Source of the DNA: Straminergon stramineum
Taxonomy: Eukaryota > Streptophyta > Bryopsida > Hypnales > Calliergonaceae
NCBI GenBank assembly: GCA_963920665.1
Contig: OY987263.1
Span: 36,382,547-36,446,546, forward strand
Direction of reading: 5' to 3'
Length of the DNA: 64,000 nucleotides
Shown here: one piece after another, positions 1 to 11,816 of the stretch
Layout: each line of letters begins with the position of its first letter
How positions within the stretch are numbered: the first letter of the stretch is position 1
Notes under the pieces: model-generated
What the model was told of the DNA's origin: nothing
The model's input: only the letters and a program-made list of their open reading frames with translations
Databases searched by the model: none
Position numbers and translations under genes: made by a program

Positions 1-1911
1 CGAAGCTACTTGTGCATTTGCACATGCAACCAAGACTGAAAGTGATGAGGAGATGAGATGAGATTGGATGAGATGAGATAAGATGACTAGTTATATAGGT
101 TGCTTGGATAAAAAATGCACTTACTCCAATTTACCTATGAATGAGCTTCTTCATGAATCTATTGTAGTTGCAATATTGAGGTGAAGGGAATAATTCACTG
201 CTAGGTGTTGCCACTGTATGAGGTTGCACATGGTGAACAAATTAGGGGTTGGAGTTGGGGGGTGTCTTGTTTGAGGTATGATTGAGCAATTCCAATGTCG
301 CAATGATGGCTACAATTGCACTAGATTCTCATGTAATTATTGGGCACCTATAATTGCATCACCCTAGAGATACATCGCCTAAAATGATTCGAAGTAGAAG
401 CTAGCGCAGTCACCCTTCAATGATTATTCATTTCCTTAAGTTTTCTCGCTGCTTCTCGCCACAGTGAGTCTTCTCATAAAGTCACTCCGGAGGTGCTAAA
501 TTTTCACAAGCCCCTCTACTACAGCATAATCCTCAAGGCTGTGTGAGATTGGATTTTAGCTTAGGAGAGAGGGCGACCTAGAAGAGCAATGGGTTTGGGC
601 CACAAGACGGCTACATCATGCATTCTCAACTGCCGTGATCAGATGATGCTTGAGTATAAAGGGTTGCATGTGTGCATGCCATGTCAATTGTAGGTTCACA
701 AATGGCGGGAGTTGCAAAACACGGTGCTTTGCTATGCTCTGAATTTTTTATCACGCCATGTATAGAAGTCGGGCTGTGCATTTTTGCGCGATGAGTGCAC
801 TCGAAGTGGCAGAGCTCACGGAAGTTGCGACTGGTGGAGGGTGGTAGAAATCACTCTGAAATAACCAACCCCAGTTGCAGCAGTTGCATGAATCGATGGA
901 ATGTTAATGTTGCTCACTGCTTCCAAATGCAGAATATGGAGTACTAGAAATTCCATTCCTTAGGACAAGTTCCAGTTAGAGACAACAACTACAATCCCAC
1001 TCAAAACTAAAATTTTTGGAAAGTGGAGATGCATGACGATTTTATTGTCTACTAAGCCTCCAACAACAACCCAGATGTGGCTACATTGGGTGAATTAGGA
1101 ATTTTAATGCTTTATGGAGTTCCAAGAGTACATTTCAAGCGAGGTGTGTAGCTGGTCTATTCATGAGATCCTTCCGAGCTTGCTTTGAATAAGTTCATAT
1201 TTTAATAGTGAGTTGTTAATGCCTGAGCTTTGAAGTGCTTTTGGCCATGACGGAATGTGGCGCGCTTACACCAACGGCCCTGGCCAAGTGGCCATGCATA
1301 CAATTTTTGACCCGGCGAATCTCCAGGTCGAAGCACATAAATAGATTCTTTTGGTATTCTATGCCCAAACTAGTTTCACCGAGTATTGAAGGCTAACCAA
1401 GCTCCTCAAGAGTCGTGGACTATTGCGTTCAATTGGGTTTTTTTCGATTGAATACAAAAGTTCCTATGACATGGAGCTAGCTTTGATATGGTCGGAGCAC
1501 CAACCCCTTCATTTCCCGTAAACCTTCACATGTGGCCAAAATATAGTTGCCCAGACGTTTAAGGGTTAAAGTAGATGGATTTTGCAAATACAACAAAACA
1601 AAATAGTGGTAGAGAGAGGTTGTCCACATACTAGAAGTAGTTATAGTTCCTCCACCCTCTAGAATTTTCATGGAGAATGGGAAGATCGACCAACAAATGA
1701 GGAGCCAATGCGGTTCATTATCTAGTTGAAGAACTGTGACACCCGTTCTTCGTCACACTAGGGTGGAGAAACTACATGACTGAGAATAGTTTATTGCAAG
1801 CACTCCAATGTCCAAGCGCAAAGAAAATTATGAACTTGCAAAGGAGGTGAAAGTGAAAATAGCAACATGACTATGAAATCCAGATATTGCGGAGTGAAAC
1901 TACAGTGTGAG
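1..1911. other. No recognisable gene; short GATGA-type microsatellite
   Basis: I see no open frame with family motifs and no RNA gene here. Bases 43-86 form a degenerate GATGA/GAGAT microsatellite. The rest is unique-looking, mixed-composition DNA with only short chance open frames. It may be intergenic sequence or an old, unrecognisable repeat. Confidence 0.5.
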
Positions 1912-2013
1912 AAGGAATATTCTTCTTGGAAGAAGTTTTCTCCACGTCCATTCTTCTTGTCAAGAGGAGAAGAATGGACGCGTAGAAAACTTCTTCCAAG
2001 AAGAATATTCCTT
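1912..2013. repeat. Near-perfect inverted repeat (miRNA-like foldback)
   Basis: Bases 1912-1956 pair with 1969-2013 on a common centre (positions sum to 3925). The 45-bp arms carry only two mismatches, opposite 1942 and 1944, and enclose a loop of about 12 nt. Stem length, near-perfect pairing and small loop match a young plant microRNA or siRNA foldback, but a small foldback transposon is equally possible. Flanking sequence does not continue the pairing beyond one or two bases. Several antisense open frames cross the stem because both arms encode similar peptides; these are shadows of the palindrome. The inverted repeat is certain, its transcription unknown. Confidence 0.85.
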
Positions 2014-5000
2014 TTTGCAACGCATGCGGAGAGCCAACTGCAAACATGCACATCTCCATTCTCCACGGAAAATCCAGAGGATGGAGGAATTGTGACTACC
2101 CCTACTACTACTACTACATAGAACTTCAGTCATAGAAATGTGTAGGTATTCCACTACAATCACTTGTACAAAAATGTGTAAAACAAATTTCAGAAACATT
2201 GACAAAGTAGATTGTAAGATATCGATGTTTAAAGTGAAAAGATTAGGATTTTTTTCACCTTGCCTTCTAGGTTTTAAGACTTTGAATCCTCTTAACTCAA
2301 AAGTTGTGTTTTAGAAAGTTTTGAGGTTTCAATCTTTTAGGTAGAGCATTGAATTGAAAATCTAAGAAAAGAATTAAAAAATAAATATGTATTGATTTTC
2401 ATTCTTTAAAATTATCAAAGAGAAGTAATTACAAGATGGAATGGAAAATCAAATCTTTGATAGTGATCAAAATGGAATTGGAATGTGTTAATTCAAAACG
2501 TGAGATTGTTGTAGAAGGTACTTTACACTCTATGTCCCTTCTTTTTTTGAAAAATTGTGAAATTTAAGTTAAAAAATTAAATCATACACATTATGTTTTT
2601 TAATAGATTCTCTATTTGTCTATAGAACAAAATCTCTTCAATTCATTCACATCACTAACCCAAATGAAATGAATAAAAAATTTCCACATAGTCATAGATA
2701 TATTCTAAGAAGATAAACAATTTCAAATTTTGTATAAGACAAACTTAAGGTACTACAATGCTAGCAAATTTAAAAGTAAAGTAAGCCAAGTAGTTTTGTA
2801 ATTTTCCAATGTTCTCAAAGAAATATTTTACAAACTAGGGCTTCGTTGCTCTCTACATTCCCAATGCCTCTATACATTGAGGGTTTCAAGGAACTATTTT
2901 AGCATCCAAACACTTTGGTGGCAAGAGTTTCAACACAAATATCATAGTTAGGTAGTTGCAAAAAGCACCCGTATTTTTTTGTCACACTATACATAACTAT
3001 ATGCTAATTTGTTTTTTGGCCATAATTTTTGTGTTCTAAATCCAAATGACTAAGATTCATAGGTAAGGTACTCATGACAGTTATACACTTTAGCTAACTT
3101 TTTCACATTTTTTGAAAAGAATTTACTATTCAAAAATAGCCCCCAATTTTTGTCACATTTTTCAATTTTCAAGATTTAGTAATATTTCATACCCAAAAAA
3201 ACAAATTTGAAGCTAAAATTTGAAGGGAATGGTCTTCTAATAGACCTACAACTATTGTTCAAAGGAATTCTAAAGAGAGTTAATTAAAAGTTGTATAGAA
3301 GTCCACAAAATGAGCTTCTTTCTACTTACATTTCAAAACATATAAAATATTCTTCTGGTGGTTTTTTGGTAAATGATAATCTCCACACAATTGTTAAAAA
3401 TGTATTTTTTTGGAATGAAGATCTTTTACAAATGAAAACATCAAAATATATATTTTCTTGAGATTAAGCACTTTTTCAGTTCTCCTACTTAGACGATTTT
3501 TCTATGCTTTATTTTTTGGGGGGTACAATCTTCTTAAAGTGTATACATTGACCACATTTATTATATTTAAAAAATCTTTCTTTATAGTAGTCCATAAAAC
3601 TAAGCATGAATATTGTGAAATTGCAATAAAATTAGCAAGTGTTTCTTCTAATCACCTAGCCTAGGAATAATGGTCATTACAAACAACTTTAAGGAATAGA
3701 GTGAACATCTCATCACTAAAGCACTTCTGCACATGTGCCTTCATCATTTAGATAGCATAAACACATTGTATGGAATGTGATTTCTATGGCATACGTTATT
3801 TCATGCCATTAGCATACCCATACAATAGGCCATCCAAGGGGAAGCAACATATACTTGAACATATCTTTCAACCTAGCTTCCACATTAGGAGGCAACCACC
3901 TCATGCCCAACAACTAATTCATTTGTTGCTCTCTATGATGTCATTGACGAACAATTGGAGGTTGGAAGGCTTTGTATTTAGATATAGAGGCTTTGCCAAC
4001 AAGTCAAAGAAAGAGTTCCAATTGCTAAAGATGTTGCACATCCAAATAGGCATATTCTTTGTCCATATCAAAGATTTTTGGTATCCACCTAAGCAAAAAG
4101 AAATTTCATCATTCAATTTTGGAACTTGGTGATGGAGCACTAAAAGTTTTTAAGTTCTAGTTACTAAGTATAAATGGCAAATTACGTTGGGACTAACCTA
4201 ACTTTCTTAGGCCTAGGCTAGTAACCTCTCCAAGAGAATAATAAATCCTTAGGCTACTATAGAAATTCATGTAAATAGAAAATGCAAGGTTTATAGTGTA
4301 ATTGTTGTGATGGACTTTAGGTTGGAGCTATTTTAGAGCTTGATTTGTATATCTAGAGTGTATTGCCAAGTGTTAGAGTTTTGTAGAACCCACTTACTTT
4401 AGACGTTTTGCATATTTGACCACACTCTAGTGACTTTATTTCATGCCATTTTAATAAACAATTAGTGCAAAAGTTATAAAATTCTTTCAAATTTCATCTC
4501 CATGTGGGCTTCATAGTAAATTTACTTGAAAAAATTCTTTCACTTTCCTATTTGATTGGATGGATTAATATTTGTTCAAAAACCTTTGGTTTATTCTATT
4601 TTTACTAACTCCTTAACCCTTAATAGTCCCAAGTATTTCTTTAAGGGGCCTTTGAAGGTTTGGTTCAGTTTTTATGATCTCAATGTTTGGCATGATTTCT
4701 TGAAATTTTTTTTGTTGTAATATATAAATAGATTAGTTTTAAGGAAATCAAATTTCTATTTAAAATTGATGCCCTTGAGCAAAAGTTTTGCCACACAAAG
4801 CTCAAAATAGTTGAACTTGAATAGTAAAATAATCATAAAAACATTGAAATTTGTTAAATTTTTTTCTTAGACTAAGGTTGAGTTTTTGTCTAGACATAAA
4901 GATTGATTCATTCCATTTGGATGAGTATTGTGACAATTATGGAGCATCTTATTTCATTAGTAATCATAGCATCTTTTTGAAAAAATAACAGATTGGATTT

Positions 5001-5389
5001 GTATTTTAACTCCATTTTCACAATTTTCAAAAAAGAAAAAGTTGCCCCCCAACGTAGTGTGTTTGTTAAGACAATCTTGCCATTGAGATCAATGTGCTTT
5101 AAATCATCTTCAGACTATTAAGAATTTGTTTTTTCCTTCAATCTAGTACTTACTTCTATTTAACAATTTTTTGAAGAATGGAAATTGAGTTGGTTTTTTG
5201 TAATTTTATTTCTCTATATTATCTATTTCAATATCTATTGTGAAATTTTTTATATTAAGAGGATTCAAAATCTTATAATCTCACATAGCAAGGTATACAA
5301 ACATTTGTTTTCTTCACTTTAATGCAAACATCTTGCAATCTACTAAGTCAAAATTTTCAATATTTTTTTTTAATATTTTTGAATAAGTA
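2014..5389. other. AT-rich intergenic DNA, no supported gene
   Basis: The stretch is strongly AT-rich with many A and T runs. The longest open frame (3770-4132, plus strand, 120 codons) shows no motif I recognise, and its composition matches its surroundings, so I do not call it a gene. No RNA gene or clear element ends were seen. Confidence 0.5.
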
Positions 5390-7080
5390 TGTGTGAGCGC
5401 CAATTTATCCACCCTTGGTAAATTGTAGGCACAACGATGTTCTGGGGTTTGATTAAATGAATCCTACTTTGAGGTGTCTAAGTGTAGTGTCGCATTGTAA
5501 ATTCATTCATGATGTGAAAATACATAATTATTTGTTAAATTAGAGGGTTTTTTTCCTAGAGTCTCAAGAAACAAATGGAGTCATATTCCACTTGAACTCT
5601 TTTTTTACCTCTATTTGACAAACATTTAGTTCTTTGATTTCTATACGTGAAGATGTTTTAATATTTTAGTTTGCCTGTTTGAAGTTATAAAATTAGAAAG
5701 TAAAGCTTGTTTTTCCTTTTTTTAGTTGTTTTTAATAGATTACAAGTCCACGTAGATGATGTGGATAGACTTATCGAGGATAGGAGGTGGCCCATGGATG
5801 TATTATGGCCCATGTGGCATTTTAGTGGCCAAAATCCACTAGCTTAGGTGGATGGCATGGAGGTTGAGGTGGCGAATGAGGTAGAGGGTCATCTTCTTCC
5901 TCTTCCTTGTTTGTTGGGGAGAAGCTGTCACTTTGGGAAGGCATTGCATATTGTACATGGAGGTTTTAGTAATTAAATTTTGAGAGCTTGTGTATCTTAT
6001 TTTTGTGTTTTCAAAAACCTATCATTCACTAAGTTTGGAGTTAGTATGTGTAAGTTATGAGTTTGGAAGTGAAGTATTGTAAAGCTGCCTTAAACTTTTA
6101 AAAGAGTGAACTTTGATAGACTATGAAAGGTGGACAATACCTTAATTTTGAATGAAACTTAAAGAGTTTTTAGATACTTCTTTTAGCTTTCCAAAATAGT
6201 ATTATTTTTTTAGTTTGGTGTTGGTATGTTAAAGTTATGGACTTGAGAGTGAAGAGGTGAAGATTTACTTTTGATTTTCAAGAGAGTGAACTTTGGAGTA
6301 CTATAAAAGTTGTACATTATCTTAGTTTTGGGTGAAAATTTAAGAGATCATAGATACTTATGTTAGTTTTTTAAAATGATATTATTTTCTTATTTTGAAG
6401 TTATTATGTAAAAGTTATGAGCTTGGGAGTGAAGTATAGGTGAGCTGCCTTTGAGTTAGGAAGGGTAAACTTTGACCAACCATAAAAGTCGAACAATATC
6501 TTAATTTTGAGTGAATTTTAGACAGGTTGTAGAACATTTTGTTAGCTTTCCAAGGACACTCATTTTTCTATTAGACACTTTTTCAAGGGGAGTTTATGAA
6601 GGGTATGACATTTTTTCACTATCTTCTATAAACACATGATGTATATTGAGACTTCATGACATCTTGTGAGCGATATATGAAGATGTGATAGTATTTTGGT
6701 TCATATGACATTATCCAGGGGTTTATTATTATGTTTGTGACTTTATAAGATTATGGGATCTTTCATTATTTGGACCATATCTAGTTGCAACTAGAAGCCT
6801 CATGTTTTCTCAAGGCAAAGCTTTTCTATTTGACATATTGGTGCTTCCATTGAGAGTGCTTTGGGGCAACTAGTATGATTCACGCATTATGGGGGATCCT
6901 TGAGATGGGTTAACATGTGAGGTTGAGGCTTGAGTTGAAAATATTGGTCCCAACTTTGCAGAGGATTTTATATATGAGTGCCAAATTATTCACCCTTGAT
7001 AATTCACGAATACAAGTAGGTTCTGGATTTTGGCTAAGTGACTTCTATTTTTGAGTGTCTAAGTGTGGTTCATTGTGCTT
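5390..7080. repeat. Diverged direct repeat pair, 1.58 kb apart, possible LTR ends
   Basis: Bases 5394-5500 and 6974-7080 are diverged direct copies. Both share a GAGYGCCAA start, a CACCCTTG block, a GTTCTGG block and a GTGTCTAAGTGT block. The first copy is preceded by TG, as an LTR start would be. The 1.58-kb spacing would fit one LTR length followed by the start of a second, or two ends of a small element. I could not find a target-site duplication or a primer-binding site, so the class is unresolved. Confidence 0.45.
6008..6580. repeat. Tandem array, about 3 units of 180 bp
   Basis: The anchor AAGTTATG, followed by a GAGTGAAG block, recurs at 6052, 6232 and 6412, a period of exactly 180 bp. 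Each unit also carries GAGTGAACTTTG, a TATRAAAG block, an ATCTTAATTTTG-like block and a TTAGCTTTCCAA-like end; a partial fourth unit ends near 6580. The units have diverged by substitution. It lies inside the direct-repeat pair at 5.39-7.08 kb. The period is satellite-like, but three units are too few to call a centromeric satellite. Confidence 0.75.
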
Positions 7081-8439
7081 TCCAAGAAATGGATCTTTTT
7101 ACTAAGTGCCTAAGTGACCCCAAATTGCAAGATTCGCTTAAACTACTTCCAATGTTTTTGGCCAACTAGAATACCAGATGGAGGGCCTGCTGTATGATTT
7201 GTATGGAACCTACGCTAGGTCAAAAATAACCTAAGAAACCTCTAGTTCATCTTGTGAAATTTCTAAAAACATAAAACTCGACCCTATCCGACCTTCCTAG
7301 CCAAAGTTATGGGTGGATGAAGTTTGACCGCTATTCGGTTCTTCAAAATTCATCCATTGATTGCACCTAGTTCTCTAATTCAGAAAGATCCGAAATTTTT
7401 AGGAATGGTTCACAAGAATTCCTCCTATCTAGATCTGGAGTTAGGCCCTGATCGGAGATTCCTACAAAATTTTCATCGAAGCCTTACCTAAACTTCATCA
7501 GCTCATTTCTCCTAACCTATAATTCGGAATTAACTTTTCTCTTCGGCCCTGGATCCTAATTGTTCTCCTCATACCAATCTAATTTATTCTCTATCAAATC
7601 CAAAGTTCAGCTACGCTTCATCCAATTTGACCCTAAACTTCATTCAATGATAACTTCCTCAATTTTCACCCAATTTGGGCGTGCCTTAGGGTTTTGGAAA
7701 GCCAAGGCCTTCTTTTTTATGCTTATGTCTCTGGAAATGACATGACCTATAGTCATAAGGGTCTGTCTTAGGAGTAGGCCTCGGCCCAAGCTACTAAATT
7801 CTAGTCAGAGCCCTAGGAAAAGTTTGGAGAGGTTTCTCTCATAGCTCGGAACTTGAGTCGTTGATCGTGCCCTCCGGAAGCTCCACCTCCTCCTCCATGA
7901 ACTCCCATGCCGTTAGACAATGAACCACCGTTCTAAGCATAAAATAAATTGGTACAAGGGTTTAATTGTCAATTTCTATCCTATTTCTTTCTTCCCCCCT
8001 TCTTTTCCTTCCTCCCATATTCTAAGGTGGCCCAACTACCTTCCTCTCCTACCTACCAAGCCAATCTCAAGGATGTGTCATACCATCCTCTACGGTTGAG
8101 CTACTTCTTACATCCTATGTCTTACGTCTTCTACTTACGTATCACACTTAATCTCGTGGTGATCATCTAATTCTAATCTAAGGGCTAAAGTAAGCCTTGA
8201 GGATTTTCCCTCCTATCTTATCTACTCCTACTTCTAACCTTTAAAGTATCCTCCTTCTTGTCACACTCTCATTCTTTTGTCCATTCGCTTGTTGCTTTGG
8301 TGATGGTTTACGTTGGGACGAGGGGTTGGATTCCCTGCCCCAACGGTTTGTTTAGTGCAGTTGGATGTGTCATAGACCTCTTCTCCTTTTTCCTTCTCTT
8401 CCCACTATAAATTCCGATCCACCCTCTCCTTGTTTTCCT

Positions 8440-8800
8440 CGCAGCCTTGGATAGCCCTTCCTCCTTTGTAGCCATGGAGCCCTACCAGTACCCTCGATAC
8501 CCGATAAAACCTCCGAGCCCTAGTAGAACCCTGATACCCAGCAAACCCCTCCATATCCCAACAAAACCTCTGATACCCTAGCAGAACCTCTGATACCGTA
8601 GTAAAAACCCCAACACCCGGTAGAACCCAACCCCCTTGTAGACCCTTGACACCCCAACAAATCCCCAATACCCGGTAGAATCCGATGCCCTAGCAAAACC
8701 CGATACCCTAGTAGACCCCTGATACCCAACTGAAATCGATGCCACAACAGAACCCTGACCCCCTAACATAACCTGATGCCTCAACAGAACCTCCAAGTAT
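8440..8800. repeat. Degenerate minisatellite, about 20-21 bp unit
   Basis: A unit close to CTGATACCCTAGCAGAACC recurs about 15 times with many substitutions and small length changes. On the minus strand it produces overlapping glycine-rich open frames in several phases; these are translations of the repeat and not genes. The matching position in copy B (about 51.05-51.25 kb) has only a vague CCC-rich echo, so the array expanded after the two copies separated or decayed in B. Confidence 0.7.
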
Positions 8801-9264
8801 CAGGGTTCTAGTGGACTAGTTGTTGGCCTAGCTCTAATGTTGCTGATTTCTTTGTGAATTCTAGAGGGGTTTGGGGCATACCATGCCTATAGGTTGCAGG
8901 TGTAAGCTAGGTGCATGGGATAGCACCCTCGCTTGATTTCTGTCTAATTGCTCTCTACCCTCGACTTTGACCTCTACTTCTATTTTTTGGGGACCTAAAC
9001 CTTGGTTTGTTCCCAAGACATTTTGGGAACTAAACCTTATGGGGAAAGGGACCATGAAGTCTCACAGTTCTCCCGTGAGGTGGTTTTAACACAACACTAA
9101 GATTTTTACTCCCAAGGGTGTTCAAAGTTTCACCATCATTCCTTCTTTGAACACATTGCTAAGACTTTTCACCCTAAGGCGGTTCAAAGCTTCACCGCCT
9201 TTCCACTTATCTCACACACCACGATGTCGTGATGTAGGCCATCTAGTATTTGAAATTGACATCT

Positions 9265-10250
9265 TCATTAGTTTCAAAAATATTGTTAGTGTTGGGCATC
9301 TTTAGTGTTGTTAGTGTTATAAGTTATTAGTTGTTAATATTATGTGTTGGGAGGTGTTATAGTGTAAGGAAGTTGTTGTTGTTGTTGACCGTTTAATTGC
9401 CAGTTGATAACCGGTTGTTAATAGTTGACACTAGGATAGTGGGGTTAGGGTTAGGGTTAGGGTTAGCCGACGGCTAGCCATCAGGGTTTGTGGAAGGTAC
9501 TTAAGGCAAGAGCTGGTCCTTTGTTCTCTCTCTTGTTTTTTTGTTTTTTTGTTTTGAGTAGTAGGAGGGGAGGGGTGGACTTGAAGATGAAGAGTTGTTT
9601 GTTGTAAAGATTTATTTGAAGTAAAGTATTGATTTGAGGGACTTTTGTGCTGCATTTGGTAAAAGTGTTGGATGGATTCAAAATTTTAGATCTGAATTTT
9701 AGAGAGTTGATACTCAATGAAGCCAAGTTTCAGATCTAGATCTATTATGGACAAAAAGTTATGAGGGTTTGAAGTGGAGAGGTTTGGATTTGAAGGCAAC
9801 CAAGGAAGGCATATTGAGGAGCGAGTATCTTTTTGACATTTTATGTTTTGGCAATGAAACTTAGAGGGTACTTTCTTTATCTTATCTACTCGTTTTTGTC
9901 AAATTTTTAGCTTCAAGAGACTCTAGATCTATGAGTTATGCATAAAACACAACCGGGGTATGAAAGCAATGAAGGATTGAAAAGTCAGTAGTAGTAAAAT
10001 GTCCACCAAAGTTGAATAATATCTTGGATTAAGTTGAAACTTGGTATGTGATCTTTTGGATAGTTGATCTACATTGCAGCAAAGTTTCAAGATGTTTGAA
10101 GCTAGTGTCCATATTTTATAGTAAATCAAAGTTAAGTATGGCAGTTTCTAGGGTATTGAGGGAATGATAGGGTAAGGATTTGGGGAAAAGGGGGTTTTGA
10201 GGGTAGATTTATGAATATTTAGGGTGATTAGGGGTATCTTACTTATATGC
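9265..10250. mobile_element. Insertion present in copy A only; class unknown
   Basis: Copy B runs without this segment: the sequence around 9240-9265 matches about 51.82-51.84 kb, and similarity resumes a little after 10.25 kb. The insert starts near TGTTAGTGTTGGGC (9284), which looks like an LTR start, but I could not identify a matching CA end or a target-site duplication. It contains TTAGGG three times in tandem (9445-9462) plus a partial unit, then AT-rich DNA. No coding capacity was found. Borders are approximate. Confidence 0.4.
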
Positions 10251-10643
10251 AAACATTACCACAACAAAGGCCCGGTGCTATTCCAAACACGTTCACAAAT
10301 CTTTGTGACAACAAGGGCTCTTTTATTCTATGGGGTTCAAAGCTTCCCCATATGGGCGGAACCTACTATCCTCACATCCTCGTGTCTCTCAACAAGGAAT
10401 AACACGTCACTATTAGGAACAAGGACAAAAGACAAGGAAAGGGCCTTGGACACTCAAAGACTACTAACACGGGTTAGTAACTTCAATGACTTGAACTAAA
10501 GACCCCCAAAGCAGCATCGTCAGTCATATAGGGGGTTGCTCTAGAGTTAGTACACGACACAACAAAGAGAGTGACCAAAAAAGGTCTCTCAAAGGTAAGC
10601 ACCTACAACCTCTAGCAACATAGTAAGTTTAGCAAAAGCTTCT

Positions 10644-10886
10644 AAGCTCAAGCTTGGAAGAGTTAGTACCACGCTTGACCAAAAGAAAAGGCAAGGGACC
10701 CACAAAGACCTTGCAAGCTCCAAAAACAACAACAATGGCCAAAAGTGCCTCAAAACACCGTTCCAAGCTCAAGCTTAGAAGAGTTAGTACCATGCTCAAC
10801 CAAAAGAAAAGGGCAAGAGACCCACAAAGACCTTGCAAGCTCCAAAAACAACAACAATGGCCAAAAGTGCCCAAAAAACATTGTTG
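10644..10886. repeat. Tandem duplication of a 121-bp unit
   Basis: AAGCTCAAGCTT occurs at 10644 and 10765, and the following sequence (AGAGTTAGTACC, GACCCACAAAGACCTTGC, AACAACAACAATGGCC) is repeated in order with few differences. Copy B has one diverged unit at the corresponding place (about 52.03-52.17 kb). This is a recent local duplication inside copy A; open frames over it on both strands are by-products. Confidence 0.85.
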
Positions 10887-11816
10887 CAAGGCTTGTGGCT
10901 AAAATGCCACAATGTCCAACATAAATTGGACCCAATGGACCTAATTACACAAAAGGGGGTGGTGAGAGAGGAGAAGGGGTGCCCTCTTATACTCTATCTT
11001 GGGCACGCACCTCTCCTCGTTCATCTAAGTTAACCTTATCTTGGATTTTCATCCAAAACTCAAGGTTTTCATCTTATGCTAGCCCACTAAGCTAACTTTT
11101 GGAGATTAACTCCGAATCGCAAATGAATTGTGCCATTGGCTTCAAAAGGCCATTTTTAGTTTTTGCAAAGCCCCCTCCCCTTTTTCTATCTTCAAAATCG
11201 CAACGAAACCTAGCACCAACTTAATGCCAAAAACCGGGGAAAATCCCAACTTTAGAAGGATGACTTTACTAGCAAAAGTAACTAGCCTAGGCTCCTAAGT
11301 AGATACAGGGGAGTGAGAAAAGACCCATCTTGTGCTCCATTCTACTTTTATATGCTCCCGCTCCACCGGTCAAACCCGCCGTGAACTTTAATTTTCGTTA
11401 ATTGTTAGGGAATGTTGCAAGTTCGGGTACTTCTGATTGTCAGAATGTTATGAAACTTGTCGGGGCATCTTATTAACATAAATGATGCTATGCTAATTTT
11501 TAGTGGGATTTTACCACCACCTGGGGAATTTCCAAGAATTTCCGATTGTAGGTTTTGGCAGTTGATTGTCCGGAAAGACATCTTCTAACTAACAGAAAAT
11601 TTTGAAACTTTCCATGGAACATCCCATGGGATCCCACAACACATGTGTAGGCACATATTTTTACTCTACACATTGGTCCAGGGGAAACAATTTCCACCCC
11701 CTCGTTTAATTATTGGTGGCCGGGGAATCTTCCACACTGGAGGGAATCTTGGTAAACCAACTTTGCCGTTGGTTCCCAAGTATGGGTTTAACCCCAAACC
11801 ACCCTCCTTGGACCTT

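Noticed and set aside
1867..2205. Several overlapping small frames on both strands near 2 kb
   Set aside because: They all cross the foldback at 1912-2013, whose arms encode similar peptides on both strands.
3770..4132. 120-codon plus-strand frame as a gene
   Set aside because: No recognisable motif, composition like its AT-rich surroundings, and no splice or regulatory context.
8405..8796. Overlapping glycine-rich minus-strand reading frames
   Set aside because: They are translations of a degenerate 20-21-bp minisatellite in three phases, with no domain and no consistent frame.
9445..9466. Interstitial telomere or chromosome end
   Set aside because: Only about 22 bp, no subtelomeric context, and the sequence continues normally on both sides.
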